Shown here: positions 11,401-21,000 of the stretch, piece by piece
Layout of the letters: every line of letters begins with the position of its first letter
Position numbering within the stretch: position 1 is the first letter of the stretch
Source of the DNA: Effrenium voratum
Taxonomy: Eukaryota; Sar; Dinophyceae; Suessiales; Symbiodiniaceae
DNA length: 64,000 nt
Direction of reading: 5' to 3'
NCBI GenBank assembly: GCA_963377175.1
Contig: CAUJNA010001213.1
Span: forward strand, 372,001 to 436,000
Translations under genes and position numbers: made by a program
Notes under the pieces: model-generated
Database searches by the model: none
What the model was told of the DNA's origin: nothing
The model's input: only the letters and a program-made list of their open reading frames with translations

Positions 11401-14400
11401 CTGACTGGCGGTCCAGAAAACGGTCATCTGAGGATGGCATTTGCCACGTGATGCGAGCCTTCGAGGACGATGATGTGATCCATGCAGAGGATACCGTCGA
11501 TCCGGTCACGGGCCTAAATTCCAGAAACTGGCAAGTGTTTTGCGTGAGCGGGCGAGGCTTTTGCCAGCACTGAATGGATATCAGCATGCCCAGATTGGAA
11601 CCCTTTGATCAGGAGGTTCCTTGCAGTCCAAACTTTTTCTGGGGTTGGTGACCTTTAGCTGCCTTAAGTACTGAAACTGTCAGCACGGCAAGCTCCACCG
11701 CACTACATGGGAGTCTGGCATGGGATAACTTGTCGATCTTTGCATGTGTCCAGGTTCACTTTGCCTGCCCGGGGTTGTGCGGTTTTAAGTGACATCCGAC
11801 CTCCACGGCCGGACCGCCCACCCGCCCACAGAGCATGTGTCAGTCAGATGTGACAAACAAATCTGACAGCAGAGCCTGTGACAGACTGCGACAGCCTTCA
11901 GCAACGGCCGTGATGATGCCTTGGAGGCCACCCTTGTCATCCTTGCTATCGCACTCTGACCGAAATGGAAGCCTAGCTGGAGAATTTAGAGTGTACAATG
12001 CAAGATGTGCCTTTGCGTTGTCCATGCAGCCCATGGGGCACGCTAGCGGCGCGGGAGAAAGCGTGGTATGACTTAGGTGGGGTCGGTCGAAGTAAAGTAA
12101 TGGGTGTTGTTTTCTCTGAGGGTGCAATTTTTTGTGGATGGCTTTCACGGGAAAGCAAAAGAACACAAACCAAAGCACGCATGTATGCCAGGGCAAAAAA
12201 GCGCGACGAACCGAGGTTCGCGACATCAACACAATTTGCAGCGAGCTGCGCTTGAAAGACATCAGCTACATGAAGGGCAAGGCCCGGCGAAGTGGCTACA
12301 GACCATGGGCTTGGGACCCCCAATGACCCCCAGGTGGGCCAAGGCAACCTGGCCTAAAGCCAGCTGACCGGATCTGAGCCAGCTGGGTTTTTTCATGGCA
12401 TGTCCTTTGGGCAAGTGAGGCAACAGCGGGCAGCGGCATATACCCCGTACAAGCCCGTACAAAGGCGTATTTGCTGATCATGGCCGCCATTTGTTTTGGT
12501 CGCCCCGAAGAAGAAGCCGTGCCATTCATGTTAGGATTTGAGCTTTAACTTCGGGCTCGCTTATGGCTGCTGTTTTATCGGTGGGCTTGAAGCACTTGTG
12601 ACGGGAGCGTGGCTTGCCATAAGCTGCGGGAAGCCCTTTGGGTTCCGCAAGCGACCCAACAAATGCGCACTTTTGGACATGACGGTCCTGAGCCCATGTT
12701 GCTCAGGACATGCCCGTCCTTCAAAGGGGAGCATCTCTTTCGGGCCTCAAAGTTAGATGTTTTTTTTTTGGGGGTTTCTCTTTCTCGGGGGAGGGGGGGG
12801 GGGGGTTAAATCTTGCACAGTTGCGCAAGCTTCAGCTTTTTGAGGGCCATTGTCCGCATGCATTGGTGCTTTTTGGACAAGTCCAGCTTTGTGCCTTGTT
12901 TTGCACAACAGGAGGCTGAAATCATGTTTGTCATTCATGGTTTCATGTCTCTTTGTGCTATTTCTCAATGAGACCAAAAGAACAGGGGCGTGTTGCTCTT
13001 TTGATTCCAGCCTCGATTCCTTTTTTTCTCTGTGTTCCCCAGGGACACGCCGACCCTCGCCGCATCCGGACTCTTTGCCTGAGGTCGTCCTCAGGTGGTT
13101 TGGATTTTTGGGGGGCATTGGACCCCCCTTTCTGCCGAGGGCAAAGTGCGAATCCCGCGGAACAGCTCCAAGCCGAAAATCCTGGGTAGAGGGCAAATGA
13201 GAAAGCAGCCGTGGAATGCCTGCAAACCAATCCAAGGCACCTAGGAAGCTGACCTCACTCCCTAGCGCCTCTTCTTTTTGGAGAGGCCGGTTTAGTAGCA
13301 ACGAACTGCACAAAACCACCGTTGCTCCAATCCAGTGACCGCGTTGATATCGATCTGCAGGTGGAGCACCACAAGAAGGGCCACTCGGCGGCGCGGACCA
13401 AGTCCCCGGCGCACCTCAAGACGCTCGGCCCCTTTTTCGTCCGTCGGCTCCTTGGGCTGGGTGCCAGCCATGTCAGTCGGTTTTCACGGCTGAAATGGGT
13501 CCAAAAGCTGCCGGCAAGCCTTCTTTGGGCTATATGGTCATGGACATAAAGCCAATTTAGGAGGCTGTTCACTCCATGTAGGACCGAACTGCCAACTAGC
13601 AAAAGCAACATGAAGGTCAATCAAAACATGGGATAAAAAACACGGGGTCAAACGCTTTCATAGGCCCCAGATCTCCAGGTTTTGTTTTGTTACCTGTAAC
13701 CTGTTTCGAAGGATACGGATACGGGGAGACGGCTCAGCCCAGGAAGTGGGAGGAGGAGCTGGAGACTATGGACAAGATCATTGCCTGGCTGGAAGCCGGC
13801 AAGGACCACCCAGGTAACGGAGCAAGAAGCAACTCCTTGGGATCTTTGGACCGACCTGGAGTCGAGACTCGTAAAAAATGGGGTCATTACCCATTGACCC
13901 ATCATAGAATTGGAATACCCAATTACTCACTTCCTGAGCTTCGGAACTCGCACTCGCAACTTGTTGCCATTGGACCATTTTTGTGGTTGACAGGGCTCTG
14001 GCCAATCCGCTCAGGAACTGAGCTTGTCACCCACTTGCAAGCAAAACCAATCGAGCTTTTGACGTCTAGGTGTCAACCCACGTGTCACCTTTGCGGGTTC
14101 TCTTTTTCAATGGCCCCTTTCAGGTGATCTTCTATTTCTGGGTTGGGCAGAGGAGATCCTTCCAATGGAAGCTGAAGGTGGGGAGGTCCCCACCTTCTTG
14201 AGAACCTCCTGTCCACTTCAATTGGAAGGAGGGTAGTGGTTCCATGATTTTGCTGAAGGCAAAGTCAGAACGTGCTTTTCACTTTGTGCAGGGGCTCCGT
14301 GACGCGTTTTGTTCTATGTTTCTTGTTGGCTGCGCAGGTGCCCTTGGTGTCTCAGAAAAAGTCAGCTAGCCCGGAGTTGGTGGTTTGGGGATTTGAAGCC

Positions 14401-17400
14401 TCAGATCTTATAGAGGGCAGCAATGGACTCGCCCAGAGCACCTCCAATCCAAACCACCAATCGGGAAGCCAAGAAGAGCAGATTCCCGTGCGCTTTGCAT
14501 TGGCAGGACGTGAAGCGGCTCGGCTTGCGGCAGGGGGGTCGGGCTGTTCACCGCAAAGGGTCACCGGTTTGAAGGTTCAAAACCGATACCATTTTGGGAT
14601 AGGTGCACCACCCGTTTTAGTCTATTTTAGTGGGGATTTGGGATGTTCACCGGGGTACGGGGTTTTGACCCAATAATTACATGGGTTCTCGAGGGACTGA
14701 ACCTGTTTTGCGTCAAAGCCAATCGAAAGAAGTCGAACGCTGCCCCTTGTAGCCGAAGCTTCTTAACTCCAACAGGGCGGTTTCCACACACACACACACC
14801 CCACCCAAGACGTCGCACAAGCGCACCATACTGCAAGGCACAGTGTTGTTGCGCGTTTTCCTGGATTCTTGGGGCTGTTTCTTTTTCTTTCTTTCTTTTT
14901 CTGACTGTTTTTGGTGGGTCCTCCTTGTGGAGTGAAGACGAACCAAGCCGGTCAGTGAGAAGCCAGCGCATCAATCGACATGCGCAGTGCTGAGGAAATG
15001 CTCTTGATTGCGTGAACTTATCGTTTGGCAGGGGCGCGTGCTCTTGAGCGGGCGCGCCCATCATTTGGTAGGCGTTTGCGCAGTGCTGAGCAGGCGTGCC
15101 TATCATGACAAGGAATTCACGCCTTGACCGCGCCCCTGGGCCGAGCGGTTTCAGGCAAGCAAACCCGTCCGCGCGCCCGGCAGGGGTGGAAACAGGGTCG
15201 GGTACCACAACACGACCACCACCAACATCCAGGCATATTGACCCCCAAAAAACGACGCCCACACATCGCACGCAACGGAAGTTAGAGCCCTTGTGCCCAG
15301 GAACGGCATGGACCAGTGGACTACGAAAGCCGCTTGGCATTCGGGCTACCCCTCCAGCGGAGATTACCGTTCTGCGTTTGGAGGGGTTTCCAACGGGTGC
15401 CGATGTTTGTTTTGTTTGGCGGTTTGAGGGCCGCGTGGAGTGAATGTCCATTTTAGTGGGTTAATATTCAAAGGAGCATATTGGGCCCTTTTGGGGTAAA
15501 AGGATGTCGCGAATGGCGATTTTGTCAAACATATCCCTTCTGGCTTGCACAGTTCCCAGCAGGAAAGCTGTTTCGTCCTATCGTGATTGTTTCCCGCTTG
15601 GCGGTTACTATGACGTAACCATTCACACAGGCCAAGTTCAAGAAAACTCCTTTTGGTTGGTAGTGGCTAAAAGGGGAAACAGAGAATCCGAAATCCTGAT
15701 TGAGAAAAGAGTAGGCCTGTTTGCCAAAGGGAGTCCTGCGTGGGAATTGCATTTACAGGACAAGTTGGTCAGGGGCCCTAAACAGGTCCAACAAGCAGGT
15801 TCCAGAATTCCACCACAGGCAACAGTGTAGCACCCGGCGGAGCTCATTTGTTAAAGAAGTTATTTGGGGCTGTCTGAAAATGGGATGCAATCTTTACATT
15901 GTTGGTTTCAGTTTGGTGTGCCTTAGAATCAACCAAACTGGAGTTCCCCAAAAAAGACACCCATTCAACGGGTCAAGTACCCCTGCTTGCCCAACTAAGG
16001 ACATCGAGTTCTTGAACGACTACGGCTTACTCACGGCGAAGCCTTGCATGTATGCCGTGAACATGAACAAGCTGCTGGGCCGAAGCAAGTGTGAAGGGCT
16101 GCAGAAGAGACAAGACCGCGGTTGTGGGAGATGTTTTTGTCTTGTTTGGCGGGGGACCTAAGTATGATCCTATTTGTTTGGCCGTTTTACCTTTGAGTCC
16201 AAGATGGGAAGCAGGGGTTTGAGGCCGCTTTCGGAGCCACGGGAGCCCCGCTTTTCCATTGAGAAAGTAGCCGCAGAGATGGCCTCCTTTGGTACAGAAC
16301 GGCTTCTGCACATGGACAAGGTGACAAGACCCAAGGCTTTTCGAAAGGAACACATTGGCCCTTGACGCGGGAACCTGCTTGCGTTACACACAATAATGAT
16401 CTTGCCCGTTGAGCAGTTGGCAACCTTGCTACAACGTTGGCAACCGTGGTACAAGAGCTTCCGTTATGTTGGAAGTGAGCTAACTGAGAGGCTGGTCACC
16501 TCTAAGGGGTGGACTGCCTCTATGTCTGCAAGGCCTCCTGGACTCCCTGGCTAGCAAAGCTGAATTAAGAGGGTTACAACTGGATTTACAACCAACCTGG
16601 CCAAGTGCCCACGATGCTTGCGGAATTCACTTGTTTTGCACGCATCGTGTGTATCACCCGCGAGCTAAGGAAGGATTTCTGCAGGAGGAAGCTGCTTGAC
16701 TGAAGGAGTGTTTGACAGTCGAAGGCAGGGTAGGCGATTGCCAAGCGGTGTGCTCACCGTGATAACCTTTGGAATCCTTTGGATGGGGTCAGCGTTGGTT
16801 TTGTGTTGAGTATGTGATTGCAAGAAACTGGGTGTGTCTTTCTATCGGACCACCCAAAAACCCAAAATGGATTTTGGTGTTCCTTTTGGTTTCACTTCAA
16901 CATCTATACAAGAGGCACCCTTTACCAGCCGCACTGGTGGAGCCTTGGGCGTGGTTTGCTGAGGAACAAGTTCCTGAAGGCGATCTTCGACTGGGTCAAG
17001 GAGAACTCCCCGGGGAGTGAGATCATCCCCTACTGCACCTCGCCCCAGAAAATTCCTTCCTTGCCCAAAGCGAATCGACCTTTTGACCTTTAGTTTTCTG
17101 GAAGTTTGGTCTATTTTTAGTGACCCCAAAAGGTGATCGCCTTTTATTTCCAGGTCCCTAAGGGGCAAGTGAGGAAGCTGCCGCAGGTGCGAGGCCCGGT
17201 GCTGTTTGGTTTTTAGTGGGAGATCAACAGGACGCCGTGGCCATGTTGGAGGTTCTCCCGGTTTGAGACAAACCCATGGAGTCTCCATGACCCTTAAAAA
17301 ATGGGTGAGTGACACCGTTATTTTGGGTAATGATACCATTTTTTTAAGGGTCGTGGAGACTCCAGGTTTTTCTTGAGGGCGGTTTTGAGTTTCCCTGGGG

Positions 17401-18040
17401 CAAGCAAAAAGGGAACCGGGTCGGTCGTTGGTGGTTTTAGACATCAACACCAAAGGGCCCGTAGCTGAGTTTCCATTGGTGCTGATGTTTGAGGTAAATA
17501 AGTATGGGTACATGACGATCCCTTTTATTTTCAAGCAGCCCCAAAAAGAAATGTACCCTCAAAATCGCAATTCCATTTGCCCGTTCCGCGAAAACCTGTC
17601 TTTTTCACCGAGGCGGCTCCTACGAGGAGGAGCTGCAGGATATGGAGACGGACGCGGAAAGAGAAAAGCAGCTGCAAGAAGACAGCGCCTCTGCCGGAAA
17701 GCCCGTGGGACGTCATCGCATGAACTCCTCCCGCAGGTTCCCCGTCTTTCGACCTTCCTTTTTTGGTTGAAGCCCCAATCAAAGGCGTACTACAAGGGCT
17801 CAGTTTTTCGGGCGGGGGGGAGGTTCCGGATTTTGTGGATGGTGGCTTCCCTCAGCAAAAGCGTTCCAAATCCATTCCCCAGGATTAGAACCCTGGTCCT
17901 GATTCAAGGGTTTTTCAGCAAAGGGGTGGGCTCTTTGCCACATCTTGGTCTTCCCGGCTTGGTGCTTGCAGTTTTGATTCATTAAAACTCAAAATTGTTA
18001 CAGGGATGAGGTGTTTTGTTGTTTTACTAGTCTGTTTGGT

Positions 18041-18091
<51 letters not shown>

Positions 18092-21000
18092 TTGGTTGGT
18101 TGGTTGGTTGGTTGGTTGGTTGGTTGGTTGGTTGGCTGCTGCCAGGTGGCAGTACTGCCCAGATCGGCATGGAAACCTAAAATCACTATACATGGGAAAC
18201 ATGGTCAAATTTGGGCTTGACTGCTATTGGCTTGGATCTTTAGACTTTAACTTTTTTGTTGACATAAAGTTGTGTTTGCCACTAACCCCCAACAAGTGAT
18301 TCGTTGCAGCAGCCAAACTTGATCAACCACATACCATCAACCACCAAAGGCCCGAGAGCTGCAAGCCACCAAGGCTGGCTCCCAAAGAACTTCCTCTGCT
18401 TTTTTTGTGTTCGTTTGTTTTTTTGGTGTGTGTTGTTGCCGAGGCTACTCTAGGTGTTCAAGGGAAGCAAAAACACGCCCATGTTTGACACACATCTGCG
18501 TGTTTCTGTCTGAATCCCTTTGTTTGAGTTGCTTCAAGTGGCCAACCTCAAAACAAGCCTTTTCTGGCCAGGGGTACTGGGCATTTGGAAGCCATTGTTC
18601 TTTGAACATGAATTTAGTAACTAGGAATTCATATCAGTGCGAATACGGGCTCATGCCATTGCCCTGGCGTACTTATTGTCGACGTCCGTACATTTGCTCT
18701 GCAAACAGCACGAGAACTTCTGCAGAGAGTCTAAGTCTGATCTGTCCTGGCAAGGATTCGGTCGAGCGTTTCAGCCTTTGTCCCCTTCAAAGGGTGGTTC
18801 AAGACCTCCGCATGTCACTGTGAGTTTCCGTTTGGTGGGCTGGAATGTCTATTGGTTGGAAACTGGTGGTTTTCGACATCACCTCTCAAGGTGAGTTTCC
18901 ATTGGTGCCGCTGCTTTTCAGGTTGGATATATGTGGAACGCGACCGCAAGCGACTTCTTCCGGACCGATCCGAGGCGTGACCAGCGCCATGCCAAGGATG
19001 ATCACCACCGCCTTCCACATGGTGCCGGGCCCCGGGGGGTTGAAAAGGCGATCGCTGGGTGCCCCCTCCCTTGTTTTTTTCTTCGCGAGTGTGCCAACCA
19101 TACTCCAAGCACGAGACCATGGTGAAATATGATAAGATGTTCATGGTTTGTTCTCTTACTTGCAACATTTGTAGGCCCTCCACCGCACATTTGGGACCGG
19201 AAATCAGTTGGTCGGATGGTCAAAACACTGCGGTAGGGCCTCCAGGTGCCCGAGTCACACTCTTGCCCTTGGCGTTTTTTGGCCAAGGGGCCACGAACGA
19301 ACATGTGCAAAGACCTCGGTAGAAAGACGACTTTCCAGTTGGCAAGGGACTTTGTGCACTTCCGTAGTTGGGAGGGTGCTAGCCAAATTTTGACTTACAT
19401 GTTGACAACGTGTGGCGTTCCTAACGTTGTTCATCCTTTCATCTACCCTCGCACCAACTAACTGGAACCTGACGTGTGGGGGTCCTGGTTTGGACCATTT
19501 TCCTTTTAAAGGGCTCCCCCGAACGTCGAACGGTCCCATGTGTGAAACTGGTGGGAGGGTCTTCCCCAACTTCTCCGGCGACACGTGTGAGGTGCACCTG
19601 ATCAACTTCTTCACTGCGGGCCCGGACGAGGTCAAAGCCTGGACCATCCGCAAGGGCTTCAAGGCGGGCCCCCACGGTTGAGGCCCCCAAAATCGGGCCA
19701 CTACTTCAGACAAGGTGTGGTGGCGAGGATCCATCCCACCCTTAAACCGACCGAGCAGGGATTCTTTAGATTCCCAGCAATTTGTCAGTACCAGAAGGTG
19801 TCCCTGAGTATCTATGGACACACCAATAGCCATCCCAAACGCCTTGGGTGGTGGGGTGGTGGCGGGGGGTTCAGGGCTATGTCCACAAAAAATTACTTTG
19901 CGGGGCTTGGTTCGGTGTTGGGGAAGGGGCCTGATGGCTCAAGACCTTTGGGTTTAGACCTGATGTGTCAAACTTATCTTGGTGGCTCCCAGCCATCCGG
20001 TTCCTTTGCTTTTTAGCCTTCTAGTGTTTAGTGGTTGTTTCCATTTAACCCACTAAGAGTTACACTTTCAGCGGGGGCCCAAAGGGGGCAAATGATTTCT
20101 TGGTGAGGGGTGCCCGGAGCCGGGTGGGAGGAGCACCCTGAGATGCATCCCCAAGCCACCCCCCCCCCGCACTCACCGACAAGGAAATCCACTTTCACCC
20201 TGGCGTATGCTCAATGGACAAGCCATCAGCTGGCGGCAGGTGTCTCAGTTGCCTAGTTGTAAACCCACTCCCTTGACCTATATGGTTCCCACCCGCTCAG
20301 GAAGAAAAGGGCTATATATGGGGCTAAATAGTCACATTCCGTGTAATACCCCACAACCTCATTCCATTTGTCCTTTGTTTATGGCGAGTCAAAATGATGC
20401 AGGTCCTCTACTCGGGGATCCATGCCTATCTCAGGTTTTGAAGTTGTAAACTTTGCAGATGTCATTTACTCCCCCCCCCCGCCCCCAACCTTCCATTCGC
20501 TTAAGAAGATGTTTAATGTTCCCTTGTTGGTTTTAACTATGTTTGAAGGGAATCTATCACTGTTCTTTTTTGCCAAGCGGCTTGAGCAAGTGGAAGCAAC
20601 AAGTTAGGAAAGCCGTGGCTTTTTTTTGCCCACGGCCGAGCTTCTCTTCAATTTCTTGAGGCTCCGCAGGCGGCGGGTGTCATCCACACCGATTTTGAGA
20701 AAGGCGCGGCCTGCGGGGCCGAGCCGAGGGGCCGAGGGGCCGAGTCGAGGCCGGTGGAATTTTGACGAGACCTGCGGCCTGTTTCAGGATGCCTTAACGG
20801 ATACCCTTAACGGCAGGGCTCCTTAAAAGATACATTTTGCAACCATTTGAAACATGTAGCTTTTACAACACCAAAATAAAGGGAACCCACCATTTACAGG
20901 GCAATGTTCAGGTGTATAATGTAAGAATCCCTGTCAATTTGGGGGGGTCTTTTTCTTGAGAGCCCCCCTCCCCAAAACAAAGCTGGTGTTCCTTTTGGTT

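Larger units (their letters stand above)
1657..11504 (+). other. OLA1: OLA1 exons 1-7: G domain first half
   Basis: MPPKKKVEE (exon 1) is followed by [16 protein letters not shown], then [15 protein letters not shown]: the G1 P-loop is GMPNVGKST at residues 30-38, split inside the proline codon by an intron with a GA donor. Exon 4 carries the family signature [11 protein letters not shown] and ends [15 protein letters not shown]. Exon 5 carries G3 as [13 protein letters not shown], exon 6 [15 protein letters not shown], exon 7 [17 protein letters not shown]. These match OLA1/YchF from eukaryotes almost residue for residue. Intron 3 (3555-5938) contains a family J element and a minisatellite; intron 6 contains F, G and tetranucleotide repeats. 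Confidence 0.93.
12216..17684 (+). other. OLA1: OLA1 exons 8-14: helical insert and G4 region
   Basis: Exon 8 reads [20 protein letters not shown]; exons 9-10 give a charged helical stretch ([16 protein letters not shown], then [20 protein letters not shown]), the position of the coiled-coil insert in this family. Exon 11 ([16 protein letters not shown]) has the only acceptor not followed by G. Exon 12 is [20 protein letters not shown] followed by NMNK, the G4 position. Exon 13 gives [20 protein letters not shown] and exon 14 [19 protein letters not shown]. Exon 14 is ended at 17684 with a GC donor because this restores the usual family spacing; a GA donor at 17697 is the alternative. Confidence 0.88.

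Noticed and set aside
14482..14505. IPVRFA reading as the OLA1 segment after exon 10
   Set aside because: Phase did not fit; 15282-15328 gives [16 protein letters not shown] in correct phase on both sides.
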